Shown: positions 9,281 through 17,362 of the stretch, piece after piece
Numbering within the stretch: the stretch's first letter is position 1
How the letters are laid out: every line of letters begins with the position of its first letter
From: Faecalibacterium prausnitzii
Lineage (GTDB): Bacteria; Bacillota; Clostridia; Oscillospirales; Ruminococcaceae
Reading direction: 5' to 3'
DNA: 64,000 nt
NCBI GenBank assembly: GCA_004558805.1
Contig: SFDE01000001.1
Location: 124,001-188,000, forward strand
Translations under genes and position numbers: made by a program
Notes under the pieces: model-generated
What the model saw: the letters and a program-made list of their open reading frames with translations, nothing else
Database searches by the model: none
What the model was told of the DNA's origin: nothing

Positions 9281-9303
9281 ATCTATCAATTATTTTGATA
9301 GAT
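9281..9303 (-). terminator. AT-rich inverted repeat at the end of the YkgJ-type gene, possible weak terminator
   Basis: A perfect 9-bp inverted repeat (9281-9289 with 9295-9303) and a 5-base loop overlap the stop codon of the gene ending at 9290. The minus-strand sequence after it is ATCTTTTC. The stem is all but GC-free, so termination would be weak; an operator is an alternative. Confidence 0.35.
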
Positions 9304-10015
9304 TGTTTCGTTTTTGCTGATAGTCCGCCAGTTTCGCAAATTCCCCTTCCAGCCAGTCGAGGTTTGCCTTCAGCTGCGAGGTAAAGGGCTTTGCGTAGTC
9401 ATAGCTGTAGTACAGCCCCTGCCAGAGCTTATCCTGCATCCGCCGCACCAGAACCGGTTCCAGCTCTGCCTCCAGCTGCTCTACCCGGTCCTCCAGCGCC
9501 ATGCAGCTCTGTGCCCACAGCACATCGGTCTGCTCCCGGGCAGGGACCTGATAGCGGTCCAGGTAGTCCTGCACCCGTGCCTCTATGACCTGTCCGCCGC
9601 AGCCGGTGGGCTGAAGAAAATAGCTTACGGTGCCGTCTTTGCTGATCTCCTGCGCCAGCGGATACAAAGCACACACCAGCGGCTCTGCATCGTGGATGGC
9701 ACAGTGGTCCTGTTCCAGAAAGGGGCAGTTGTTCCGGTTTTCTTTTACCGGGGCAAGCCGCAGTACCGGCAGATGGCTCACCCTGCCAATGGCGGCACGG
9801 CAGTATCCCCGTGCCACCATCCGGGGCGGCAGCCGCAGCCGTGCAGCGATCCGCCACAGGTCAAAGCCGGACAGCACGATATCTTCCCTGCCCCGGCAGC
9901 AGTTGCCGCAGCCGGCGCAGGCAAAGCGGAAGGCACTTTGCCGTTCCAGCAGGGGCATGTCGTCGGTACGGGTAAAATCCACCCGTCCGCACAGGTCGAT
10001 CGCCTGGTCTCGCAT
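9290..10015 (-). CDS. YkgJ-family cysteine-cluster protein
   Basis: A 241-residue protein whose N-terminal third holds FACAGCGNCCRG, followed by CPFLEQDHCAIHDAEPLVCALYP. These form the conserved Cys pattern of the YkgJ (Zn- or Fe-S-chelating) family. The C-terminal half is predicted helical and charged, with no motif I recognise. Function is unknown in this family; metal binding is the only well-supported property. GGAG stands 9 bases before the ATG. It follows the lipoprotein gene by only 24 bases and is probably co-transcribed. Confidence 0.82.
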   Translation of the reverse strand: MRDQAIDLCGRVDFTRTDDMPLLERQSAFRFACAGCGNCCRGREDIVLSGFDLWRIAARLRLPPRMVARGYCRAAIGRVSHLPVLRLAPVKENRNNCPFLEQDHCAIHDAEPLVCALYPLAQEISKDGTVSYFLQPTGCGGQVIEARVQDYLDRYQVPAREQTDVLWAQSCMALEDRVEQLEAELEPVLVRRMQDKLWQGLYYSYDYAKPFTSQLKANLDWLEGEFAKLADYQQKRNNLSK

Positions 10016-10039
10016 TCTGTTTCGCTCCTTTTCTCATCA

Positions 10040-11161
10040 TCAGGAATCTTCAGACGGTTCCACGGCATATTCCCTCGTGGAGGGCATCTCCTGCCAGACT
10101 GTGCCGTCTGCCGCATAATACTTCCACTGGGTGGTGCCGTCTTTTAAGATATACTCCAGCGCAAATGCCTGCCCCTCCTGCACCGGTACCGGATAACCAT
10201 TGCAGGGAAGTACATCATTGGTTTTGGGCTGTGCCGTAAAGTCTGCATACGCATCTTCTACCCGCCAAAATTTCCGGCTTACCGCTTTGTCTGCCCAGGC
10301 AGCGATATTCTCTTCTCCCAGATAGATCGCCGTGTATGTCTTGCCTGCAATGGTAAGTGTTGTTTCTTTCGGCAGGTCCTTTGAGTTGCTCCTCAGGTCT
10401 TTGGAGACGATCCGCTCCCCATATTTCTGGCGGAGCTGATTTGCCATACAGGGCACCGTACCGTCCTCGTAGTTCATTCCATCCAGCGCCGTATGGACTG
10501 CGCCGTAGATCCCCATCACATCGGTCTTTTTCTTGGCATCCAACGCATCCAGTTCCCGCATGAAGTTTTCCGCCATACAGTTTTCCCGGTAGACATCTGC
10601 TTCTGCTTCCTTTCCTGCATAGCTATAACTGTAATACTGCTTTGCCTGCTGGATGCTTTCCAGCACCTGCGCATACTCCGGCGAATCCTTTTTGCCTTCC
10701 GCTGCCAGACAGGTCAGATACTGATACCCCAGTGATCGATACTGATGCTCGATATCCGTTCCATGAAAAATCGTTTCCGGGCAGTTCTGTTTGATTTTCT
10801 CGTAAAATGCCTGATAGGACTCACTGCCGCCATAGGTTCCCTGCAGCGCTTTAAAGTGTTCGTTTAGGAGCGCATCATCCTCCGCCTGCATCCATCGATT
10901 TAAAAGCTGTGCGCTTGCGTAACCATCTTCCAAAAACAGGTCTCGTGCCCCTGCGGCATAGAGTTCTTCCCACTGCTCCAGCTCCTGTGCGATCATTTCC
11001 TCATTTGCGTGTTCTTCTCCGTACAGATATACCGTTCCGGCGGTTTCCGGTTCGGTCTGAGAAGATACTGCTGCCTCCTCGGTCGTTGGTGTGCAGGCAG
11101 TCAGGCACATCCCCAACAGCAGAGCCATCCCTGCCGCCGCAAGCCAAAAATTCTGTTTCAT
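10040..11161 (-). CDS. Lipoprotein with EreA/ChaN-like fold signature, function unknown
   Basis: A 373-residue exported protein. The signal peptide ends in the lipobox LTAC, then a short Thr/Glu-rich linker. The mature domain has VYLYGEEHANEE, FLEDG, GTDIEHQY, ENCMAENFMREL and GIYGAVHTALDG. This His/Glu pattern is reminiscent of the erythromycin-esterase/ChaN/TraB (Tiki) superfamily. The C-terminal 60 residues are less conserved in appearance. A GGAGGA box lies 6-7 bases before the ATG. It leads a two-gene unit with the YkgJ-type gene. The superfamily assignment is my inference; no substrate can be named. Confidence 0.6.
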   Translation of the reverse strand: MKQNFWLAAAGMALLLGMCLTACTPTTEEAAVSSQTEPETAGTVYLYGEEHANEEMIAQELEQWEELYAAGARDLFLEDGYASAQLLNRWMQAEDDALLNEHFKALQGTYGGSESYQAFYEKIKQNCPETIFHGTDIEHQYRSLGYQYLTCLAAEGKKDSPEYAQVLESIQQAKQYYSYSYAGKEAEADVYRENCMAENFMRELDALDAKKKTDVMGIYGAVHTALDGMNYEDGTVPCMANQLRQKYGERIVSKDLRSNSKDLPKETTLTIAGKTYTAIYLGEENIAAWADKAVSRKFWRVEDAYADFTAQPKTNDVLPCNGYPVPVQEGQAFALEYILKDGTTQWKYYAADGTVWQEMPSTREYAVEPSEDS

Positions 11162-11189
11162 TCTACGTCCTCCTCGGCTGATTTTCCCC

Positions 11190-11198
11190 AGTATAACA
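11190..11198 (-). promoter_or_regulatory. Candidate extended -10 promoter of the lipoprotein gene
   Basis: Minus-strand TGTTATACT is an extended -10, about 30 bases upstream of the lipoprotein ATG. No good -35 is visible at 17 bases. Confidence 0.45.
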
Positions 11199-11207
11199 CA
11201 GTTTTCT

Positions 11208-11250
11208 CAAAAACAGAGCCACCTGCACCGCATTATGGCACAGATGGCTC
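11208..11250 (-). terminator. Terminator of glyA
   Basis: A stem of ten pairs with one mismatch (11216-11225 with 11241-11250) is followed on the minus strand by TGTTTTTG. It lies 26 bases past the glyA stop. Confidence 0.75.
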
Positions 11251-11275
11251 CGCAGGTTGGTTTCAGGAGTTCCGC

Positions 11276-12529
11276 TTACTGATACAGCGGGAAGTCGTGG
11301 GTCAGCTTGAGCACCCGGGCAGCGATGTCGTCACGCTTTTCATCGTAGTTCCAGATGCAGTCCGCAATGCAGTCTGCGATCACCTTCATTTCCGCTTTGC
11401 CCATGCCCCGGGTGGTGACAGCAGGGGTGCCCAGACGGACGCCAGAGGTGACAAAGGGGCTGCGGGTCTCGCCGGGGACAGTGTTCTTGTTGGCGGTGAT
11501 GTGGACGCTGTCCAGACGTGCTTCCAGTTCCTTGCCGGTGCACTCCTCATCCCGCAGGTCCACCAGCATCAGGTGGTTGTCGGTGCCGCCGGAGACCAGC
11601 TTGACCCCCCGGTCCTGCAGCGCCGCTGCCAGTGCCTGCGCATTTTCCACGATCTTACGGGCGTATTCCTTGAACTCCGGCTTCAGAGCCTCTCCAAAGC
11701 AGACTGCCTTGGCAGCAATGACGTGCTCCAGAGGTCCGCCCTGGGTGCCGGGGAACACCGCAGAGTTGATGCGCTTGGCAAGGATGGGGTTGTTGGTGAG
11801 GATCAGACCGCCCCGGGGTCCCCGCAGGGTCTTGTGGGTGGTGGTGGTCACCACATCGGCGTAGGGCACCGGGCTCTGGTGCTGACCGCCTGCCACCAGA
11901 CCGGCAATGTGCGCCATGTCCACCATCAGGTAGGCGCCGTAGCCGTGGGCGATCTGGGCGATCTTTTCAAAATCAATGGCACGGGGATAGGCAGAGGCAC
12001 CTGCCACGATCATTCTGGGGCGCACCTTTTTGACCTGCTTTTCCAGCTCCGCATAGTCGATGACGCCATCATCGTTGACGCCGTAGGAGACAAAGTGGTA
12101 GTTCTTGCCGGACATATTCACCGGAGAGCCGTGGGTCAGATGACCGCCCTGAGACAGGTCCATGCCCATGACCGTGTCCCCCAGCTCCAGCAGCGCAAAA
12201 TAGACCGCAAGGTTTGCCTGTGCACCGGAGTGAGGCTGGACGTTGGCATACTTTGCCCCAAACAGCTTGCAGGCACGCTCAATGGCGATGTTCTCCACCT
12301 CGTCCACACAGACGCAGCCGCCGTAGTAACGCTTACCGGGCAGACCCTCGGCGTACTTATTGGTGAGGACGCTGCCCATTGCCGCCATGACCGCCGGGGA
12401 AACGATATTCTCGCTGGCGATGAGTTCGATATTCTGGCGCTGACGGGTCAGCTCCCGGTCCATTGCCGCTGCAAGCTCCGGGTCTGCCGTGTTTACCAGA
12501 CCGATGGTGTCCATCATTTCTTTGTACAT
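11276..12529 (-). CDS. glyA: Serine hydroxymethyltransferase
   Basis: Interconverts serine and glycine, charging THF to 5,10-methylene-THF; PLP enzyme of the cytoplasm. The 417-residue product has the usual length. It contains RQNIELIASENIVSPAV, YGGCVCVDEVE, VDMAHIAGLVAGG and VTTTTHKTLRGPRGG, whose Lys binds PLP. An open frame extends further upstream, but the family alignment, and a GAGAGGG box, place the start at the ATG 12527-12529 (MYKEMMDTIG). It is divergent from the folate genes at 12762 and forms a one-carbon cluster with them. Confidence 0.96.
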   Translation of the reverse strand: MYKEMMDTIGLVNTADPELAAAMDRELTRQRQNIELIASENIVSPAVMAAMGSVLTNKYAEGLPGKRYYGGCVCVDEVENIAIERACKLFGAKYANVQPHSGAQANLAVYFALLELGDTVMGMDLSQGGHLTHGSPVNMSGKNYHFVSYGVNDDGVIDYAELEKQVKKVRPRMIVAGASAYPRAIDFEKIAQIAHGYGAYLMVDMAHIAGLVAGGQHQSPVPYADVVTTTTHKTLRGPRGGLILTNNPILAKRINSAVFPGTQGGPLEHVIAAKAVCFGEALKPEFKEYARKIVENAQALAAALQDRGVKLVSGGTDNHLMLVDLRDEECTGKELEARLDSVHITANKNTVPGETRSPFVTSGVRLGTPAVTTRGMGKAEMKVIADCIADCIWNYDEKRDDIAARVLKLTHDFPLYQ

Positions 12530-12607
12530 AGTAGTTACCCTCTCTTTTTTGATACATCGCAAAAAACGCCTGCTCTGCCGGGACAGAGACCGCATTTCTT
12601 TTTTACT

Positions 12608-12636
12608 ATCATAGCAGAAAGCTGTAAAACCTTCAA
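12608..12636 (-). promoter_or_regulatory. Promoter of glyA
   Basis: Minus-strand TTGAAG (12631-12636) and TATGAT (12608-12613) are separated by 17 bases. The leader is about 70 bases and shows no riboswitch-like fold by eye. Confidence 0.65.
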
Positions 12637-12761
12637 CTTCTATTTTGCCAAAAGGCTTGCTTTTTTTTAGTGAAGTGTTTATTATACTTGTATAAAAATG
12701 CACCGCCGTTTTTGTGTATTTTTCAGGTCCCTGTTCCGGAAGATGAAGCGAGGTGTTTTGT

Positions 12762-13334
12762 GTGACCACAGTCGAGGCGAAACAGCAGCAGCGTAAAAGC
12801 GGGATAGCCGCCCGCCGTGCCCTGCCGGAAGATGTCCGGGCAGCGGCAAACCGGGCACTGTGCCGCCGTCTGCTGGAGCTGGAGCCCTACCGCCGGGCAG
12901 ATACCATCCTGCTTTATGCGGCGTTTGGCGGCGAGGCAGACCTTGCTGCCCTTGCAGATGCAGCGGTGCAGGAGGGCAAAACGGTCGCCTACCCGGTATG
13001 CGGCGAGGGGCTTTCCCTTACTGCCGCCGTACCGGCAGCGGATGGCTGGGAGACCGGACGCTACGGTATCCGCACCCCGGTGCTGCAGCGGTCGGTGCTG
13101 CTGGCGCCGGAACAACTGGACCTTGTGCTGGTGCCCTGCACCGCTTTTGACGCCCGGTGCTGCCGGGTGGGCATGGGCAAGGGATATTATGACCGCTACC
13201 TGCCCCGCTGCAAAAAAGCGGTGCAGATCGGCGTTGCCTTTGAGGTGCAGCGGGTGGAGCAGGTGGTCACAGACCTGCATGACAAGCGACTGGACGTATT
13301 TGTAACAGAGAGAGAGGTTTACCAATGGAAATGA
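12762..13334 (+). CDS. 5-formyltetrahydrofolate cyclo-ligase
   Basis: Converts 5-formyl-THF to 5,10-methenyl-THF with ATP, rescuing the inhibitory folate formed by SHMT side activity. The 190-residue protein has RKSGIAARRALP, ILLYAAFGGE, LVLVPCTAFDARCCRVGMGKGYYDRYL with its loop typical of this family, and a Tyr/Asp-rich end. I chose the GTG at 12762 because GAGG lies at a normal distance upstream. A GTG three codons earlier is possible. The gene overlaps the next one by 10 bases, so the folate genes are probably one transcript. Confidence 0.9.
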   Translation: MTTVEAKQQQRKSGIAARRALPEDVRAAANRALCRRLLELEPYRRADTILLYAAFGGEADLAALADAAVQEGKTVAYPVCGEGLSLTAAVPAADGWETGRYGIRTPVLQRSVLLAPEQLDLVLVPCTAFDARCCRVGMGKGYYDRYLPRCKKAVQIGVAFEVQRVEQVVTDLHDKRLDVFVTEREVYQWK

Positions 13335-13960
13335 TGGACCTGAGCTGCAGGCAGTTTCTCAGCGACCTTGCCGGCAAAGCGCCTGCTCCGGGGGGCGGAG
13401 GCGCTGCTGCCCTGGTGGGGGCTGCAGGTGTTGCCCTGGGCAACATGGTGGGCAGCCTGACCACAGGCAAAAAGAAATACGCAGCAGTGGAGGCAGAGAT
13501 CCAGTCCCTGAACGCCCGTGCCGAGACCCTGCGCCGGGAGCTGGAAGAGCTGGTGCAGGCAGACGCTGAGGGCTTTGCTCCCCTTGCTGCTGCCTACGGC
13601 ATGCCCAAGGACACCCCGGAGCAGCAGGCGCACAAGGCTGCTGTACTGGAAACCGCTCTGAACACCGCCTGTGCCGTGCCGCTGCAGATCATGGGCTGCT
13701 GCGCAGAGGGAATCCTTCTGGCAGAGGAATACGCCGCCAAGGGCAGCGTGCTTGCTCTTTCGGACGCAGGCTGCGCCGCTGTGCTCTGCAAGGCGGCACT
13801 GCAGGCGGCGAGCCTGAATGTTTTTGTCAACACAAAGCTGATGACGGACCGCAGCCGTGCGGAACAGCTGAATCAGCAGGCACAGGGGCTGCTGGAACGA
13901 TATCTGCCCTGCGCCGACGCAGTATTTACCCGGGTAGACCGCAGACTGAGGGAGGACTGA
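13325..13960 (+). CDS. fchA: Cyclodeaminase/cyclohydrolase family protein (FtcD C-terminal type)
   Basis: A 211-residue stand-alone homologue of the cyclodeaminase half of formiminotransferase-cyclodeaminase. The family acts on formimino-THF or 5,10-methenyl-THF. APAPGGGGAAALVGAAGVALGNMV near the N terminus is the family hallmark, followed by a helical bundle. Its start lies inside the 5-FCL gene and folD follows after 3 bases. Placement between two methenyl-THF enzymes favours a methenyl-THF cyclohydrolase role. No formiminotransferase domain is present. Confidence 0.85.
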   Translation: MEMMDLSCRQFLSDLAGKAPAPGGGGAAALVGAAGVALGNMVGSLTTGKKKYAAVEAEIQSLNARAETLRRELEELVQADAEGFAPLAAAYGMPKDTPEQQAHKAAVLETALNTACAVPLQIMGCCAEGILLAEEYAAKGSVLALSDAGCAAVLCKAALQAASLNVFVNTKLMTDRSRAEQLNQQAQGLLERYLPCADAVFTRVDRRLRED

Positions 13961-13963
13961 TCA

Positions 13964-14821
13964 ATGGCAACGATCTTGAAAGGCGCACCGGTGGTCGCCG
14001 CTATGAACGAACACAACGCTGCCCTGTGTGAGCAGCTGAAAGCAAAGGGCGTCCTGCCCACCCTCGCTGTCGTGCGGGTAGGTGAACGGGAGGATGACCT
14101 CTCCTACGAGCGGGGGGTCATGACCCGCTGCGGCAAAGTTGGCGTGAAGGTAAAGCAGTATCTGCTGCCCGCCGATGCACAGCAGGAGCAGCTGCTGGAA
14201 GTGATCCGGCAGATCAACAAGGACGACAGCATCCACGGCTGCCTGCTGTTCCGTCCCCTGCCCAAGCAGTTTGACGATACTACTGTCCGTGCCGCCCTTG
14301 CGCCGGAAAAGGACATTGACGGCATCACCGACGCCTCCCTTGCAGGCGTATTTACCAATACGGAGCTGGGCTATCCGCCCTGCACGGCGCAGGCGTGTCT
14401 GGAGATCCTGAAATACTACGGCGTACCCCTGTCCGGCAAGCGTGCCGTGGTGGTGGGCCGCAGCCTTGTGGTGGGCAAGCCCGCCGCCATGATGCTGGAC
14501 CGGGAAAATGCCACCGTTACCCTGTGCAACTCCCGCACCCGGGACCTGCCTGCCGTGTGCAAAGAGGCAGACGTGGTGGTGGTCGCCATGGGCAGGATGG
14601 GAGCCGTAGGTGCAGACTGCCTGCGTGCCGGGCAGACGGTGGTGGATGTGGGCATCCATGTCAACGAGGAGGGCAGGCTGTGCGGTGACGTACAGTTTGC
14701 CGCTGCAGAACCGGTGGTGGATGCCATCACCCCGGTGCCCGGCGGGGTAGGTACCGTCACCACCTCGGTTCTTGTGGGACATGTGGTGGCTGCCGCTGCC
14801 AAAAAAGCAGAGCTTCTCTGA
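13964..14821 (+). CDS. folD: Bifunctional methylene-THF dehydrogenase / methenyl-THF cyclohydrolase
   Basis: A 285-residue FolD that oxidises 5,10-methylene-THF and hydrolyses the methenyl form to 10-formyl-THF. Recognisable are the LSYERGVMTRCGKVGV region, LLFRPLPKQFDD, KDIDGITDASLAGVF, the nucleotide-binding VVVGRSLVVGKPAAMML and the C-terminal TPVPGGVGTVTTSVL. The catalytic Tyr-x(3)-K pattern usual at YxxxK is here YERGVMTRC, an odd point worth noting. It is the last gene of the folate unit and ends before a strong plus-strand terminator. Confidence 0.94.
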   Translation: MATILKGAPVVAAMNEHNAALCEQLKAKGVLPTLAVVRVGEREDDLSYERGVMTRCGKVGVKVKQYLLPADAQQEQLLEVIRQINKDDSIHGCLLFRPLPKQFDDTTVRAALAPEKDIDGITDASLAGVFTNTELGYPPCTAQACLEILKYYGVPLSGKRAVVVGRSLVVGKPAAMMLDRENATVTLCNSRTRDLPAVCKEADVVVVAMGRMGAVGADCLRAGQTVVDVGIHVNEEGRLCGDVQFAAAEPVVDAITPVPGGVGTVTTSVLVGHVVAAAAKKAELL

Positions 14822-14830
14822 GCCGTGGAC

Positions 14831-14870
14831 ATAACAAAAGCCTGACGGAGCAGAACCCACTCCGTCAGGC
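14831..14870 (-). terminator. Terminator of the SPOCS/LysM gene
   Basis: A stem of 11 pairs (14840-14850 with 14860-14870) is followed on the minus strand by CTTTTGTTAT. It is head-to-head with the folD terminator 20 bases away. Confidence 0.75.
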
Positions 14871-14888
14871 AGAAACCGCAAAGAAATT

Positions 14889-14922
14889 GAAACGCCGTTT
14901 CCATGGGGAGACGGCGTTTTTT
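14889..14922 (+). terminator. Terminator of the folate operon
   Basis: A 13-pair stem with one G-T wobble (14890-14902 with 14907-14919) and a 4-base loop are followed by a run of six T. It lies about 70 bases past folD. Confidence 0.88.
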
Positions 14923-14926
14923 GCGC

Positions 14927-16447
14927 TCAGGTGCCCGGCACCAGAAAATGCCGGGGCTGAGGCAGCACCTCGGTACCTTCCTCCAGTCCGTTTGCCGCCA
15001 CCATCTGCGCCGGGGATACATGGAACCGCCGGGCAATGGAAAACACTTCTTCTCCTGCCTGTGCGTAGTAGATCCGCAGAGAGATCTCCGGGTCTGCGGG
15101 CACCAGCTCCCCGCCCAGTTCTATGGTGTCGATGCCCTGCGCTGCGGTCTGCCGGTAGACCGCTCCCTCGGCACGCACCGTAATGGCGACCTCCAGTTTT
15201 CCGTTGGAACAGCTGCATCGGACGTCCAGAGTGCTCAGCCAGCACTCCGGATAGAGCTGCTGCTCCGGCGGCACAGAAGGCTCCAGCGGCATACAGACTT
15301 CCAGCGTTTTTTCGTAATTTTCCAGCTCCCCAAGGCTGTTCTCCACAAAGGCGGTGGCAACGGCATGTGCCGTGAGAGCACAGCCTTCTCCCTGTGCCGT
15401 CACCTGCACCGGACCGTAGGACACAAAGCACGCCCGCAGCTGTGCCCCCGCATCCGGCAGCGCCCCGGAACCGGTGACGGTGACCGTATCATCCAGCATA
15501 CATACCAGCTGCTGAGTCGCCAGTTCCCGGGAAGAAAGGGTGGTCTCATACTTTGTGGAGAAAGCATCGGAGACATATTGTAATTGATATTCCCGCCAGC
15601 TCCGCAAGTGAAGCATCACGCTTGCCGTCAGGGATGCCGGGGCGTCCTGTCCCCCCTGTTCCAGCGTAAAACCGATGGGCTCCAGCACCACCAGACACCG
15701 GCAGTCCTCGGTAACGCCGGGGAGGTCCAGAACCTGATTGATCCCTAAAACCGTTGTCCGGCACTGCAGGGTGGTGTCTCCTTCTGCACGCCATGCACAG
15801 CTGACCTGAAGCTCCCCCTTGACTACCCCTTTGCCGGACAGGAGCTTTACCTCCCGGACCTGCGCCGTACCGGTGATGTCCAGCACCGCCGCCGGTTCCT
15901 GCGGAAAAGACAGTTCTCCCTGAACAGTCACCAGTTTGTCCAGTACTGCGGTACTGCGGAGCCCCTTCAGCGTCCGCAGCTGCTGCTGGATACCGCCCTC
16001 TGCCAACGCCGTAATGACTTCGGTGTTGTTCTGGGCATACACCGACACCACCAGTCCCACGGCACCCCGCACCTCGATCCGTCGGGGGGTAAGGGCACGG
16101 CTGTTCAGGTACTCGGTCTGCCCCTCCACCACCGCCGTCCATGCGGTAAAATCAAACTCCGGCAGCTCCAGCTGTCGGCTGAAGGGCAGCTTCTGCTCGG
16201 TCTGGCAAAGACCTGCCCCCTCCTCTCCCTGATAAAAGATGGTACAGCGCAGGTACCCCTCCAGTGTCAGCCTGCCGGGCTGCAGCTGTTTTTGCAGCAC
16301 TACGGTCTTTGCAAAGCATTTTACAAGTTTGAACACCGGCGGCAGATAATCCGAGATCAGCACCTCGGTTTCCAGCGGGAGTTCCGCCTTGACGGTACAG
16401 CCCGTACCGGCATATGGCATGGTATCCCGGAAGATCTTCAGCTCCAT
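14927..16447 (-). CDS. DUF3794 (SPOCS) and LysM domain protein
   Basis: A 506-residue protein with no signal peptide. Repeated beta-rich segments containing LEGYLRCTIFYQGEEG and similar stretches match the SPOCS/DUF3794 domain known from clostridial spore-envelope proteins. The C-terminal 45 residues read IYYAQAGEEVFSIARRFHVSP...ANGLEEG, a LysM peptidoglycan-binding fold. GGAG lies 8 bases before the ATG. It sits directly after the spoVM-like gene, separated by that operon's terminator. I see no clear sigma-A promoter, so a sporulation-type or other sigma factor is possible. The function in this lineage is unknown. Confidence 0.8.
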   Translation of the reverse strand: MELKIFRDTMPYAGTGCTVKAELPLETEVLISDYLPPVFKLVKCFAKTVVLQKQLQPGRLTLEGYLRCTIFYQGEEGAGLCQTEQKLPFSRQLELPEFDFTAWTAVVEGQTEYLNSRALTPRRIEVRGAVGLVVSVYAQNNTEVITALAEGGIQQQLRTLKGLRSTAVLDKLVTVQGELSFPQEPAAVLDITGTAQVREVKLLSGKGVVKGELQVSCAWRAEGDTTLQCRTTVLGINQVLDLPGVTEDCRCLVVLEPIGFTLEQGGQDAPASLTASVMLHLRSWREYQLQYVSDAFSTKYETTLSSRELATQQLVCMLDDTVTVTGSGALPDAGAQLRACFVSYGPVQVTAQGEGCALTAHAVATAFVENSLGELENYEKTLEVCMPLEPSVPPEQQLYPECWLSTLDVRCSCSNGKLEVAITVRAEGAVYRQTAAQGIDTIELGGELVPADPEISLRIYYAQAGEEVFSIARRFHVSPAQMVAANGLEEGTEVLPQPRHFLVPGT

Positions 16448-16511
16448 GCAGTGCGCTCCTTCCCCGTTCCGTTTTCTATCTCAAGGTATGTGCCCGGCGG
16501 GAAAAATATGC

Positions 16512-16552
16512 GCAAAAAAACTCCTGCAGAGCATCTGTCCTGCAGGAGTTTT
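16512..16552 (-). terminator. Terminator at the end of the yicC-to-spoVM operon
   Basis: A perfect 11-bp stem (16519-16529 with 16540-16550) and a 10-base loop are followed on the minus strand by seven T. It begins 8 bases past the spoVM-like stop codon. Confidence 0.88.
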
Positions 16553-16559
16553 GCAAGCG

Positions 16560-16652
16560 TTATTCCTGTGTTTTGCCGGAGATTCCAAAAAGCCTGCGCA
16601 GCACGCCCCGCAGACATCTGGGGCTTTTGAGAACGATGACCTGCATACCCAT
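16560..16652 (-). CDS. spoVM: SpoVM-like small amphipathic peptide
   Basis: A 30-codon gene (28 residues if the second ATG, 16644-16646, is used) too short for routine gene finding. SpoVM of B. subtilis is a 26-residue amphipathic helix that marks the convex forespore membrane and anchors SpoIVA. Here the peptide reads VIVLKSPRCLRGVLRRLFGI after the start. It keeps the Lys-x-Pro pair, Leu, Gly, paired hydrophobics, Arg and the Leu/Phe-Gly end in the same register as SpoVM. AGGA stands 8 bases before the first ATG. Synteny is decisive: thiN lies immediately upstream with rsgA, prkC and prpC before it, the order known in Bacillus. Expression was not tested. Confidence 0.82.
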   Translation of the reverse strand: MGMQVIVLKSPRCLRGVLRRLFGISGKTQE

Positions 16653-16709
16653 CCCGCCTTTCCTTCGGATACTACAGTATAGGCAGCCGGGGTCCGGAAT
16701 GTTCCTTTT

Positions 16710-17342
16710 TTAATCCGGCAGGGTCTCCACCACCACCAGCGCACCCTTGCGGGTGGAGATGGTGATGCAGTCCGAGCCTTGGGCATATTCATTGCTGACC
16801 CCCAGCGGGTAGCCTGCGGTCAGCACAGCATCCGTCAGCTCGTAGAAAGACCCCTGCTCACAGACCCCCTCAGAACGACCTTCCGTGGGAAAGACTGAGA
16901 GGTAAAAAAACTGTTCTCTGGGGTAGCGGCGGGTCTCCCCCGGCATCACAAAGGTGATGCGGGAGCGCTCATCCTGCAGGGTGGCACGGGTCCCCCGCTG
17001 TTCCAGCCCAAGACCGGTGCAGAGATTTGCCAGCGTGTGCTCCATCCGCCTGCCCCCCAGCACCCCCAGCAGCAGTACCTCATCAAAGCCTTTCTGGGTG
17101 GCAAGCTTTGCAGCATACTCGGTGTCCGTATCGTCCTTGACGTGGGGCAGGACCACCACATCGTCCTCCTGCGGGGGACAGGGTGCGGTGTCAAAATCCC
17201 CTACGATAATGTCCGGTTTGCAGCCCAGAGGCACACAGTTGCGGTAGCCTGCATCGCAGGCGATGATAAAATCATCCTCCCGCAGCAGCCCCGCAAGTTC
17301 CGGCGAGACCGGGCACGCCGACAAGATCACACAACGCGACAT
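16710..17342 (-). CDS. thiN: Thiamine diphosphokinase
   Basis: A 210-residue enzyme that transfers pyrophosphate from ATP to thiamine, making the active cofactor. Visible are the FIIACDAGYRNC and PDIIVGDFDTAPCP segments with the metal-binding Asp residues, HVKDDTDTEYAAK and LLGVLGGRRMEHTLANL. The start at 17340-17342 has GAGGA just upstream, and an open frame further upstream belongs to no family sequence. It follows rsgA by 20 bases. The rpe gene that separates the two in Bacillus is absent here. Confidence 0.92.
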   Translation of the reverse strand: MSRCVILSACPVSPELAGLLREDDFIIACDAGYRNCVPLGCKPDIIVGDFDTAPCPPQEDDVVVLPHVKDDTDTEYAAKLATQKGFDEVLLLGVLGGRRMEHTLANLCTGLGLEQRGTRATLQDERSRITFVMPGETRRYPREQFFYLSVFPTEGRSEGVCEQGSFYELTDAVLTAGYPLGVSNEYAQGSDCITISTRKGALVVVETLPD

Positions 17343-17362
17343 AGTATCCTCATTCCTTGTTT

